Shown here: positions 26,331 to 34,166 of the stretch, in pieces
How the letters are laid out: each line of letters starts with the position of its first letter
Position numbering within the stretch: position 1 is the stretch's first letter
Assembly: GCA_030041435.1 (NCBI GenBank)
Contig: JASHNW010000090.1
Span: 1 to 64,000 of the forward strand
Direction: 5' to 3'
DNA length: 64,000 bases
Origin: Acidobacteriaceae bacterium
GTDB taxonomy: Bacteria; Acidobacteriota; Terriglobia; Terriglobales; Acidobacteriaceae
Notes under the pieces: generated by a model
What the model was told of the DNA's origin: nothing
The model's database searches: none
The model's input: only the letters and a program-made list of their open reading frames with translations
Program-made: the position numbers and the translations under genes

Positions 26331-27614
26331 GTGAATCTTCGCGTGCCCTCATTGGCGATTCTGTTCTGCGCGGGGCTCGCAGTCCTCGCGCAGAAGATTG
26401 AAATCACGCCCAACCCAGTCCTCATCGACCAGACGGCCGCCCTTCGCGTCACAGGCCTGCAACCCAATGCCGCGGTCACCGTGCAGGCCGATCTCGTAGA
26501 CGGAGCCGGTCATGGCTGGAAATCGGAAGCTCAATTCACTGCCGATGCTGAGGGCACGGTCAACCCAGCCACGCAGGCGCCCGTCAAAGGCTCTTATCGA
26601 AGCGTTTCAGCGATGGGCCTCATCTGGTCGATGCGTTCGCCGGACCGGGACGTGCACGTTTATGTGCCTCCTCGTGAACTTGTCTCGCAGATCATTCACT
26701 TTCACCTGCTGCAGGACGGCAGGGAGATCGCAACAGGGCAACTGGTTCAGGCCGTTATCGCGGATGGAGTCCGCCGCGTGGATCTCAAAGGCGATCTCCA
26801 TGGGGCGCTCTTCCTTCCGGCCTCAGAGGGGAAACATCCCGGAATCCTCGTGCTCGGCGGATCGGAAGGCGGCGCTCCAATGGCGCGCGCGGCATGGCTG
26901 GCGTCGCATGGGTACGCGGCACTTGCTTTGGCCTATTTCCATTACGAAGGTCTGCCGGACATGCTGCGTGACATTCCGCTCGAATATTTTGGGGAGGCGC
27001 TTGCCTGGATGGCGCAGCGGCCGGAAATCGACGGCAGGCGGCTCGGCGTGATGGGCACTTCGCGCGGCGGCGAGCTGGCCTTGCAGCTGGGGTCGATCTA
27101 TCCGGAGATTCATGCCGTCGCCGCCTATGTTCCGGCCAATGTGCGGTATCCCTCCTGCTGCGGCCGGCCATTCGGTGCAGCCTGGACCCTTCGCGGTGAA
27201 CCGCTCGCCTGGGCGCTGCCGCAGCTCCATCGCGACCCCGCCGCCATGATGCGAGCCATGATCGCAGTCGAGAACACGCGCGGGCCGATTCTGATGATCG
27301 GCGCCGAGAGTGACGGGGTTTGGCCCTCGGCCGAGATGGTGCGGGCTGCGGCGGATCGGCTGCGGCAGCAGCACTTCGCCTATCCCGTGGTCGTGCTGAT
27401 CTATCCGCACGCGGGGCATCGCGCGGGCATGCCGGCGATCATTCCCGCGTGGCACAACGGCTTTCCTCATCCGCTCACCGGCCGGCCGATGGACCTGGGT
27501 GGTACGCCCGAGGGGAACGCTGCGTCCACGCTCGATGCGATCCCTCGGGTGCTCGACTTCCTGAGCCAGAGCCTGGGCGGCGCTGCGCCGCCTGCCCCCG
27601 CGGCTGCGCAGTGA
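26331..27614 (+). CDS. Exported acyl-CoA thioesterase/BAAT-like alpha/beta hydrolase
   Basis: A 427-residue protein with a signal peptide (MNLRVPSLAILFCAGLAVLA). Residues 25-140 resemble the N-terminal beta domain of acyl-CoA thioester hydrolase/bile acid-CoA:amino acid N-acyltransferase; residues 155-400 are the BAAT C-terminal hydrolase domain with GILVLGGSEGG, nucleophile Ser244 in GTSRGGELA, Asp327 and His362 as triad. Serine (not the cysteine of N-acyltransferases) suggests hydrolysis. Export is odd for CoA thioesters, so the true substrate is probably another ester, thioester or amide. The GTG at 26331 follows GAGGAG and starts the signal peptide. Confidence 0.85.
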   Translation: MNLRVPSLAILFCAGLAVLAQKIEITPNPVLIDQTAALRVTGLQPNAAVTVQADLVDGAGHGWKSEAQFTADAEGTVNPATQAPVKGSYRSVSAMGLIWSMRSPDRDVHVYVPPRELVSQIIHFHLLQDGREIATGQLVQAVIADGVRRVDLKGDLHGALFLPASEGKHPGILVLGGSEGGAPMARAAWLASHGYAALALAYFHYEGLPDMLRDIPLEYFGEALAWMAQRPEIDGRRLGVMGTSRGGELALQLGSIYPEIHAVAAYVPANVRYPSCCGRPFGAAWTLRGEPLAWALPQLHRDPAAMMRAMIAVENTRGPILMIGAESDGVWPSAEMVRAAADRLRQQHFAYPVVVLIYPHAGHRAGMPAIIPAWHNGFPHPLTGRPMDLGGTPEGNAASTLDAIPRVLDFLSQSLGGAAPPAPAAAQ

Positions 27615-27629
27615 CGCGCCGGAATTCCG

Positions 27630-27635
27630 TATACT
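27630..27635 (+). promoter_or_regulatory. Candidate -10 box for nuoI, leaderless
   Basis: TATACT ends six bases before the nuoI ATG, and no Shine-Dalgarno lies between. This suggests a separate, leaderless transcript 15-20 bases after the upstream gene ends. Confidence 0.4.
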
Positions 27636-27641
27636 AGAGCC

Positions 27642-28136
27642 ATGTCGATTGTGCGCAACGCGGCCGCCATTGCCAAGGGGATGAGCATTACGTTTCGGGA
27701 GATATTTCAGCCTACCGAGGTGGAGAACTATCCCGACGGCAAAGGCCCAACGCGGGGGGCGGTGCTGCAGGAGCGCTACCGCGGCGCGCATGTGCTGCAG
27801 CGAGACGAGAACGGCCTCGAGAAATGCGTGGCGTGCTTTCTGTGCGCTGCGGCGTGTCCCTCGAACTGCATTTACATCGAGGCAGCTGAAAATACGGCGG
27901 AGAAGCGCATCTCCAGCTCCGAGCGTTATGCGAAGGTCTACAACATCGACTACAACCGCTGCATCTTCTGTGGTTACTGCGTCGAAGCGTGCCCGACGGA
28001 CGCCATCACCCACGGTCACGGGTTCGAGCTGGCGAGCCTGAACGCCACGAATCTGGTGATGCGCAAAGAGGACATGCTGGTTCCGGCGGTCGGCATGCCA
28101 GGGCAGCTGGCGGCGCACTCCGATTCCGTGAAATAG
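27642..28136 (+). CDS. nuoI: NADH-quinone oxidoreductase subunit I (2x[4Fe-4S] ferredoxin-like)
   Basis: A 164-residue NuoI with both cluster motifs: Cys62/65/68/72 (KCVACFLCAAACPSNC) and Cys107/110/113/117 (RCIFCGYCVEACPTDAI). The N-terminal amphipathic helix (AAAIAKGMSITFREIFQ) matches the membrane-edge helix of complex I subunit I. NuoI relays electrons in the peripheral arm. Usually nuoI is embedded in a nuo operon with nuoH and nuoJ; here it has no nuo neighbours, so it is either dispersed or an extra copy. Confidence 0.9.
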   Translation: MSIVRNAAAIAKGMSITFREIFQPTEVENYPDGKGPTRGAVLQERYRGAHVLQRDENGLEKCVACFLCAAACPSNCIYIEAAENTAEKRISSSERYAKVYNIDYNRCIFCGYCVEACPTDAITHGHGFELASLNATNLVMRKEDMLVPAVGMPGQLAAHSDSVK

Positions 28137-28276
28137 CGGGGCCCTCCGCCCATCTTCTGCGTCCAGAGCGCACGACTGTCACGAAATGCTCCTCCTCGTC
28201 GCCGAGGTTGGCCGATCGTGCCGGATGGGGCCGCGCCAGCCGCGCCAGCGTTACAATCCTGGCGAACGGGCGTGCG

Positions 28277-28693
28277 ATGAAGGGTATCTCGATGCAATCC
28301 ATTCTTTCCTGCCGCAAACGTTCCTTCTGTCTCGGCGTCTTACTGGCGGCCGGCTGCGCCGGTGGCGGCGCTTTCGCTCAAAGCGCACCTCCGACAACCA
28401 CCGTGCCGACGATGCCGGGCGCGCCGCCTGCCTTGGGGAACGTTAATCCCGATGAGCAGTCGGGCAGCATGGCGGAGAAGATGGCGCGGGAGCGCAACGC
28501 GATTCGCCAGAAGGAGATTGTGGACGACACCAACCGACTGCTGGCGCTTGCGCAGCAACTGAAAGAGGCGGTGGACAAGAGCAGCAAGGACGAGCTGTCG
28601 CTCGATGTGGTGAAGAAGGCGGCTGAGATCGAGAAGCTGGCGAAGTCAGTAAAGAACAAGATGCGCGCGGAGGCGGGCGAACCGATCAACTGA
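28277..28693 (+). CDS. Secreted small helical protein of unknown function
   Basis: A 138-residue protein with a signal peptide (CRKRSFCLGVLLAAGCAGGG, then AFA-Q as likely cleavage), a Pro/Thr-rich linker (PPTTTVPTMPGAPP) and a charged helical C-terminus (RQKEIVDDTNRLLALAQQLK and onwards) likely to form a coiled coil. The ATG at 28277 gives MKGISMQ; the ATG at 28292 has a better AAGGG spacing and may be the real start. No family name recognised. Confidence 0.65.
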   Translation: MKGISMQSILSCRKRSFCLGVLLAAGCAGGGAFAQSAPPTTTVPTMPGAPPALGNVNPDEQSGSMAEKMARERNAIRQKEIVDDTNRLLALAQQLKEAVDKSSKDELSLDVVKKAAEIEKLAKSVKNKMRAEAGEPIN

Positions 28694-28919
28694 TCGCCCT
28701 GGGAGTGCCAGCCACCCCCTAGCCACTGGGGCGGTGACATGGGCATTAAGATACCTGGCTGAAGTGGATCATATTGGCCTGACCGAATAGCCCGTTTCAT
28801 CCGAGCCAACTCACCGGGATCTGAAAGGCGAGGCGAAGGAGAGATCGTGCACGGGTTACGTTAAGAGGGTGGGGTGGAACGCAGGCTGGGCGCCCGCATC
28901 GATCCGCCAGGAGGTTGCC

Positions 28920-29492
28920 GTGAGGATTCTGTTTTCGTTGACCGTTCTGATCGCGTTGCCGTGCACCGCTGCCGTTTCCAGTTTCGCGCAGAGCCCGCAG
29001 TATCTTTCGCCCTCTGAAGCCGGGCCTCACGGCTCCGCTCCGGGCATGCAGGTGAAGCAGCTGAGCGACAGCAACGGCCAGAAGGATTATGCCGTGATCT
29101 TTCGTCCGGGGGACGAGCCCTTCGCCGGCCTGACGCAGTTTGCGCAGCAGTATCACGTGCAGAGCGCGCACTTCACAGGGATTGGCGGATTCAGCGATGC
29201 ACGGCTGGCCTGGTTCGACCTGGAGAAGAAGATGTTCCGCGTGATCCCGATCGACAGCCAGGTGGAAGTGGTGTCGCTGATCGGGGACATTGGGCTGCTG
29301 GATGGCAAGCCGCAGGTGCACATGCACTGCGTGGTGGCGCTGCCCGACGGAACGACACGCGGCGGCCACATCCTTGGGGCGCATGTGTCGCCGCTGCTGG
29401 AGGTATTTGTGACCGCCGATCCGACGCCGCTGATCAAGAAACGCGACCCGCAGCGTGGGCTGACGCTGATGGAGCCGGCAGCCAAGCCTTGA
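28920..29492 (+). CDS. Exported PPC/DUF296-domain protein
   Basis: A 190-residue protein with a signal peptide (RILFSLTVLIALPCTAAVSS) followed by a PPC (plants and prokaryotes conserved, DUF296) domain: YAVIFRPGDEPFAGLTQFA, HFTGIGGFSDARLAWFD, QVHMHCVVALPDGTTRGGHI and LGAHVSPLLEVFVT. The HMH and GGH histidines match the metal-binding positions seen in bacterial members. Most bacterial PPC proteins are cytosolic; export is unusual. The GTG at 28920 follows AGGAGG, which fixes the start. Confidence 0.85.
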   Translation: MRILFSLTVLIALPCTAAVSSFAQSPQYLSPSEAGPHGSAPGMQVKQLSDSNGQKDYAVIFRPGDEPFAGLTQFAQQYHVQSAHFTGIGGFSDARLAWFDLEKKMFRVIPIDSQVEVVSLIGDIGLLDGKPQVHMHCVVALPDGTTRGGHILGAHVSPLLEVFVTADPTPLIKKRDPQRGLTLMEPAAKP

Positions 29493-29666
29493 ATCTTTCG
29501 ATGCGGTGCGCGCCCGCGGGCGAGGCGCCCCGGCAGTCGTCCGCGTCAGGCGGGGTTGAGAAGGGCAGATTTCCACGGGGCGGGGCGTGCCAAGTGGGAT
29601 GGGGTGGAGCGGCGGCTCGCCCTTTTTGGGGATGATGGGCGGCGCGAATTGGCGGAAAATAGGTGC

Positions 29667-30836
29667 ATGAGCGATCCGAGTGCGATGACCGACGTGGCCG
29701 GAGCGGTGGAAGAGATTAAGGCGGGGCGGATGATCGTCGTAGTGGACGACGAGGACCGCGAAAACGAGGGCGACCTGACCCTGGCGGCGGAGCACGTGAC
29801 GCCGGAAGCCATCAATTTTATGACGAAGTACGGGCGCGGGCTGGTGTGCCTGACGCTAACCGAGGAGCGCGCAGATTATCTGCGGCTGGGGCCGATGACG
29901 CAGGAGAACTCCTCGCGGTTCGGGACGGCGTTTACGGAGACGATTGAGGCGCGGGAGGGCGTGACGACGGGGATTTCGGCGTACGACCGGGCGCACACGA
30001 TCCAGGTTGCGATCGATCCGCAGTCGACGGCGCAGGATCTGGCGCGGCCGGGGCATGTATTTCCGCTGCGGGCGCGCAAGGGCGGGGTGCTGGTGCGGGC
30101 GGGGCAGACAGAGGCGTCAGTAGACCTGGCGCGGTTGGCGGGGCTGATTCCGGCCGGGGTGATCTGCGAGGTGATGAAGGACGACGGCACGATGGCGCGG
30201 GTGCCGGACCTGATCGAGTTCTGCAATGAACACGGGCTGAAGATGCTGACCGTGGCGGAGCTGATCCGGTACCGTCTGCAGCACGAGCGGTACATCGTGC
30301 GCGTAGCGGAGAGCGCGATGCCCACGGAGTGGGGCGAATTCCGCATGATTGCCTACGAGAGCGAGGTGCATGGCGGAGAGAGCCATGTGGCGCTGGTGCG
30401 CGGCGACGTGAGCGGACCTGAGCCCATACTGGTGCGGGTGCACTCGCATTGCCTGGCGGGCGATGTGTTTGGGACGACGCTGTGCGACTGCCAGCGGACG
30501 ATGCAGCAGTCGCTGAGAATGATTGCGGAGGCGGGACGCGGGGCGCTCATTTATCTGCACAACGCGAGCAGGGGATTCGAGGTGGACAGGAGCGTCGAAC
30601 CAGGACGGATCGTGTTCCATCGCGAGGCGCGGGCGCGCGAGCGGCATGAGGATCGGCGGCAGCGGATCCTGCGCGAGGTGGGGCTGGGCGGGCAAATTCT
30701 GGCGGATCTGGGGATTCACCGCATCCGGCTGTTGAGCAACACACCGACGCATGTGCCGGCACTGCAGGGATTCAGCGTGGAGATCGTGGAGCAGGTGGCG
30801 ATTCCGATGGACGCACCGGCGACGCAGAAAATCTAA
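29667..30836 (+). CDS. ribB: RibBA-type protein: DHBP synthase with a degenerate GTP cyclohydrolase II half
   Basis: A 389-residue fusion. Residues 10-205 are 3,4-dihydroxy-2-butanone-4-phosphate synthase ([62 protein letters not shown]), which should work. Residues 215-380 resemble GTP cyclohydrolase II and keep the zinc ligands Cys262, Cys273 and Cys275, but the GTP-binding/catalytic RQEGRGIGL region reads HNASRGFEV (298-306) and the DTVEANxxLG segment is missing. Only DHBP formation for riboflavin synthesis is therefore predicted. The ATG at 29667 has a weak ribosome site. Confidence 0.88.
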   Translation: MSDPSAMTDVAGAVEEIKAGRMIVVVDDEDRENEGDLTLAAEHVTPEAINFMTKYGRGLVCLTLTEERADYLRLGPMTQENSSRFGTAFTETIEAREGVTTGISAYDRAHTIQVAIDPQSTAQDLARPGHVFPLRARKGGVLVRAGQTEASVDLARLAGLIPAGVICEVMKDDGTMARVPDLIEFCNEHGLKMLTVAELIRYRLQHERYIVRVAESAMPTEWGEFRMIAYESEVHGGESHVALVRGDVSGPEPILVRVHSHCLAGDVFGTTLCDCQRTMQQSLRMIAEAGRGALIYLHNASRGFEVDRSVEPGRIVFHREARARERHEDRRQRILREVGLGGQILADLGIHRIRLLSNTPTHVPALQGFSVEIVEQVAIPMDAPATQKI

Positions 30837-30849
30837 ACGCGCGGAGGGG

Positions 30850-30908
30850 GATCACGAGGTCCTTCGCTGACTTCGCAAGCTGCGCGCGGAGTCGACTCAG
30901 GATGACAT
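30850..30908. repeat. Intergenic repeat of the CCTTCG...CTCAGGATGACA type
   Basis: The segment contains GGTCCTTCGCTGACTTCGC, then TGCGCGCGGAGTCGACTCAG and GGATGACA. On the minus strand it would translate as NECHPES...EVSEGPRD, close to the CHPERSEGPRD peptides commonly mis-annotated from dispersed intergenic repeats in acidobacteria and other GC-rich genomes. One copy is seen here. Confidence 0.5.
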
Positions 30909-31586
30909 TCATTTTTCTGACTGGCTCTGTGCCGGTACTCCGGCCTCATCTTCGTCAGGTTGAGGGAAGTCCTGCAGCAGGCCGCGCGCGGCGAGGTCGC
31001 CGCGGAGCTGCGCCACGTCGGTGAACTGGACGGCCCGAAGGCCGAGGGCTTCAGCGGCGTGAATGTTCTCGGGCTTGTCATCGATGAAGAGGGCTTCGGC
31101 GGGCGCGACGCCGAGCCGTTCGCAGGTGAAAGTGTAGATGGCGGGGTCGGGCTTAGCCATGCGAAGCTCACAGGACCAGGTGAGGTGTGTGAAGCGGGCG
31201 ATCCACGCGAAGTCGGGACTGCGGCGCATGAGGCGGAGCAGGTCAGGGCCCATGTTGGAGAGTATGGCGGTGCGGAGTCCGGCATTCTGGAGGGCTGTCA
31301 CCCAGGCAAGCATGGGGCGGTTGAGGCTGGTCCAGAGGAGGACATCGTTCTCGATGAGGGTTTCAATCTGGGCCGGGGTGAAGGTGCGGCCGATGTCGCG
31401 GGCGAAGTTGCTCCACCAGGCGGCGGCGTCGATCAGGCCGAGGTCGTAGGCGTGGCGGTCGCGCCAGTAGAGGCGGTCGAATGCGGGCTCGTCGAGGCCG
31501 GTGAGCGCGAGGATGTTGCGGTGAGCGTCGGGGTTCCGCCGGCAGAGGACCATGCCGTAGTCGAAGATAGCGGCGCGAAGGGGCAT
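30909..31586 (-). CDS. HAD-superfamily hydrolase (YihX-like)
   Basis: A 225-residue haloacid dehalogenase-like phosphatase. Motif I is FDYGMVL (nucleophile Asp; the second Asp is Gly, as in YihX and epoxide-hydrolase-like subgroups), motif II ILSNMG, motif III Lys in RMAKPDPAIY, motif IV FIDDKPENIHAA. A helical cap lies between motifs I and II. Such enzymes often dephosphorylate sugar phosphates; the substrate is unknown. There is no Shine-Dalgarno before the ATG at 31586; a TATACC box eight bases upstream suggests a near-leaderless message. Confidence 0.85.
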   Translation of the reverse strand: MPLRAAIFDYGMVLCRRNPDAHRNILALTGLDEPAFDRLYWRDRHAYDLGLIDAAAWWSNFARDIGRTFTPAQIETLIENDVLLWTSLNRPMLAWVTALQNAGLRTAILSNMGPDLLRLMRRSPDFAWIARFTHLTWSCELRMAKPDPAIYTFTCERLGVAPAEALFIDDKPENIHAAEALGLRAVQFTDVAQLRGDLAARGLLQDFPQPDEDEAGVPAQSQSEK

Positions 31587-31595
31587 AAAGACAGG

Positions 31596-31623
31596 GTATA
31601 GCGTATAGCGGGTAGCGTGTAGC
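31596..31623. repeat. Four tandem 7-base repeats
   Basis: GTATAGC, GTATAGC, GGGTAGC and GTGTAGC follow each other without gaps directly upstream of the HAD gene. The first unit supplies the TATACC box on the minus strand. Such heptamer arrays can vary in copy number between strains. Confidence 0.6.
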
Positions 31624-31737
31624 GGACGGCTCGGGGATTGGAGGCAGTTGTGGCTGCCCTGGGCTGCGTGGGAATTCAAAGAACAGAGGAAATTTAAGAG
31701 AGCCGTATGCTCCCGGGTTGGTTTACGGTAATATATG

Positions 31738-31761
31738 TCGTATACGACGCGTCGTATACGA
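31738..31761. promoter_or_regulatory. 24-base perfect palindrome, likely operator of the ICMT-MarR operon
   Basis: Two copies of the self-complementary decamer TCGTATACGA are separated by CGCG, making one perfect 24-base palindrome that ends 25 bases before the ICMT-like gene start. TATA-rich sequence lies just to the left. The downstream MarR-family gene in the same operon is the natural candidate for binding it, in an autoregulatory loop. Confidence 0.7.
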
Positions 31762-31786
31762 AAGACATTCAGAAAGGAGATGAGAA

Positions 31787-32365
31787 ATGACGATCGCGGC
31801 CGATGCGTGGTTGTGGATCCAGTATGTGTGGATAGCTTTGGTGGTGGTGTGGATCGCCGGCATGTTTGTGACACGGGCGACGGTACGGCGGCAGTCGTCG
31901 AGCTCGCGCTTCTGGCAGACGGGGATCGTGCTGTTGGGCGCGTGGCTGCTCTTTGTGCAGACGACCGGCTTCGCGTGGATGGACGGAACGGTAGTTGCGC
32001 AGACGGCAGTGGTGGAATGGATGGGTTTCGGAATCACGCTGGCGGGTGTCGCGTTCGCGATCTGGGCAAGGGTGACGCTGGGTGCGAACTGGAGCGGCGT
32101 GGTTGCGGTGAAGGAGGAACACAGGCTGGTGCGGCGCGGGCCGTATCGTATCGTGCGACATCCGATTTATACGGGAATCCTGACGGGGCTGGCGGGGACC
32201 GCCCTCGCACGGGGGTCGCTGCACAGTATTCTGGCACTGCCGGTGTGCGGGTTCGGGTTCTGGCTGAAATCGCTGACCGAGGAGCGGTTTATGGTGGAGC
32301 AGTTCGGCGAGGAGTACATGGGCTATCGGCACGCAGTGCGGGCGCTGGTGCCGTTTATCTTCTGA
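31787..32365 (+). CDS. Isoprenylcysteine carboxyl methyltransferase (ICMT)-family membrane protein
   Basis: A 192-residue integral membrane protein with four to five hydrophobic segments and the ICMT/PEMT signature GPYRIVRHPIYTGILTGLAG followed by EERFMVEQFGEEYMGYRHAV, which forms the S-adenosylmethionine pocket. Bacteria lack prenylated CAAX proteins, so the true acceptor is unknown (phospholipid or small molecule possible). AAGGAG precedes the ATG. It is first in an operon with a MarR regulator nine bases downstream and an aminotransferase, and sits right after a strong palindrome. Confidence 0.85.
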   Translation: MTIAADAWLWIQYVWIALVVVWIAGMFVTRATVRRQSSSSRFWQTGIVLLGAWLLFVQTTGFAWMDGTVVAQTAVVEWMGFGITLAGVAFAIWARVTLGANWSGVVAVKEEHRLVRRGPYRIVRHPIYTGILTGLAGTALARGSLHSILALPVCGFGFWLKSLTEERFMVEQFGEEYMGYRHAVRALVPFIF

Positions 32366-32374
32366 GGAGCAAGA

Positions 32375-32839
32375 TTGAGGGGGACGAAGCAGGGACAGGA
32401 AAGCGCGCTGCGGGAGCTGGCGCAGCAGATGGAAGCGCAGTTGCATGCGATCCGCAGACGGCTGCGGCGGCAGCTGGAGGCGGAGTATGCGAAGGGCGAG
32501 GTGACGGGGCCGCAGCGGCTGGTAATGGAAGCACTGGTTCGGTCGGACGGAATGAGCCTGAAGGAGCTGAGTGAGAAGGTGAGCCTTGCGCACAGCACGG
32601 TGTCGGGCATTGTGGACCGGCTTCAGATACGCGGAATGGTGACGCGGCGCACGCTGGAGATCGACCGGAGAGTGACGCAGGTCGCCGTGTCCGACGCGGT
32701 GCGGCATTTTATGCAGAAGAAAGCGCCTGAACTGACGCTGCATCCGCTGCTGGACGCATTGCGCCGGGCGACGCCGGCGGAGAGGCGCGCGGTGCGCGAG
32801 GGACTGGCGACGCTGGAGAGGCTGCTGGATGGGGAATGA
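32375..32839 (+). CDS. MarR-family transcriptional regulator
   Basis: A 154-residue winged-helix protein. Helix-turn-helix: MSLKELSEKVSLAHSTVSGI and VDRLQIRGMVTRR; wing: EIDRRVTQVAVSDA. Basic N-terminal helix (HAIRRRLRRQLEAEY) and charged C-terminal dimerisation helices frame it. The start is TTG at 32375, with GAGGAG six bases upstream. It lies between the ICMT-like gene and an aminotransferase whose ATG overlaps its end by 11 bases. It is the best candidate to bind the 24-base palindrome and respond to a small-molecule ligand. Confidence 0.88.
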   Translation: MRGTKQGQESALRELAQQMEAQLHAIRRRLRRQLEAEYAKGEVTGPQRLVMEALVRSDGMSLKELSEKVSLAHSTVSGIVDRLQIRGMVTRRTLEIDRRVTQVAVSDAVRHFMQKKAPELTLHPLLDALRRATPAERRAVREGLATLERLLDGE

Positions 32840-34028
32840 AGGCGTGCGCTTTTCCGCGCGAACGGCGTGGGACCTGGAGGAGACGCCCCTGGCGCGGGCG
32901 TTGCGGGAGCGGCGGGTTTCAGGCCGGGGGATCCTTGACCTGACGGCGTCGAACCCAACGCAGTGCGGCTTTGCTTACGACGAGGCGGGGATTTTGGCGG
33001 CGCTGGCCGAGCCTGGGGCGATGCAGTACGATCCGGACCCGCGGGGGATGCTGCGGGCGCGGGAGGCGGTTTGCCAATACTATGCCCAGCGCGGCGCCAA
33101 GGTTGGGCCGGACCGGGTTTTTCTGACGACGAGCACGAGCGAGGCGTATAGCTGGCTGTTCCGGCTGCTGTGCGATGCGGGGGACGAAGTGCTGATCGCG
33201 CAGCCGAGCTATCCGTTATTCGATTTTCTGGCGCAGATCGAGCACGTTCGGTTGAAGGCCTATCCGTTGTTCTACGACCACGGGTGGCAAATCGATCTGG
33301 CGGGGTTGCGGGACCGGATGACGCCGCGGACGAAGGCGATTGCGGTCGTGCATCCGAACAACCCGACGGGTCATTACACGCGCGAGCGGCGAGAACTGGA
33401 GAAGCTGTGCCGGGAATTTGGGCTGGCGTTGATTGTCGACGAGGTTTTTCTGGACTACGCGATCGGCAGCGCGGCTGGAAGCAGCTTCGCGTCCGGTGAA
33501 CATCCGGTTCTGACGTTTGTGCTGAGCGGGATCAGCAAGATTGCGGCTCTGCCGCAGATGAAGGCGGCCTGGATTTGCGCATTCGGCCCCACGGCGTTCG
33601 GGCCGGAGCGGGAGCTGCGCGAAGCTCTGGCTCGACTGGAGGTGGTGGCCGATACGTTTCTGTCGATGAATGCACCGGTGCAGTGCGCGCTGCCGGCGTG
33701 GCTGGCAGGGTGCGGCGAAATGCAGGGGCAGATTCGGGCGCGGACGGCGGCGAATCTGCGGGCGGTGGATGAAGCGCTCGCGCGGCATCCGGCGATCACG
33801 CGGCTGGCGGTGGAGGCGGGCTGGTATGCGGTGTTGCGGGTTCCGGCGCTGGGGCGAGATGAGGACCTGGCGGTGCGACTGGTGGAGGAGCGCGGGGTGA
33901 GCGTGCATCCGGGTTACTTCTTCGGGTTTAGCGGAGATGGATGGCTGGTGGTGAGCTTGCTGACGCCGGAGGGGGAGTTTAGGAGGGGCGTGGAGGAGAT
34001 TTGCGCCGCGTGCGGCGCCGCGGCCTGA
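32829..34028 (+). CDS. Fold type I pyridoxal-phosphate aminotransferase (class I/II)
   Basis: A 399-residue aspartate/tyrosine aminotransferase-like enzyme. Landmarks: YDPDPRGMLRAREAVCQYYA, HPNNPTG (175-181), LIVDEVFLDYA and the PLP lysine Lys237 in LSGISKIAALPQMKAAW. The usual Ser-x-x-Lys motif is followed by an atypical AALPQ in place of the more common G-x-R pattern, so substrate prediction is unsafe. It overlaps the MarR gene end by 11 bases and GGAGAGG precedes the ATG, so it is co-transcribed with the regulator. Confidence 0.88.
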   Translation: MGNEGVRFSARTAWDLEETPLARALRERRVSGRGILDLTASNPTQCGFAYDEAGILAALAEPGAMQYDPDPRGMLRAREAVCQYYAQRGAKVGPDRVFLTTSTSEAYSWLFRLLCDAGDEVLIAQPSYPLFDFLAQIEHVRLKAYPLFYDHGWQIDLAGLRDRMTPRTKAIAVVHPNNPTGHYTRERRELEKLCREFGLALIVDEVFLDYAIGSAAGSSFASGEHPVLTFVLSGISKIAALPQMKAAWICAFGPTAFGPERELREALARLEVVADTFLSMNAPVQCALPAWLAGCGEMQGQIRARTAANLRAVDEALARHPAITRLAVEAGWYAVLRVPALGRDEDLAVRLVEERGVSVHPGYFFGFSGDGWLVVSLLTPEGEFRRGVEEICAACGAAA

Positions 34029-34166
34029 GGAGAGATTCTTCGGGGTCGCGTTGACGGCTGCACGGAGGGCGAGTCTACCGGCGTGACACCGCGCAGCTGA
34101 TGGAGTTGCGAACCCAGGTGGCGATGGGTTTGGGCCTGTTCCGGGAAGATGTGCGAGGAGGGGCTG

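Noticed and set aside
29493-29666. Possible FMN riboswitch before ribB
   Set aside because: The conserved RFN core sequences are absent and the gap is too short for the full structure.
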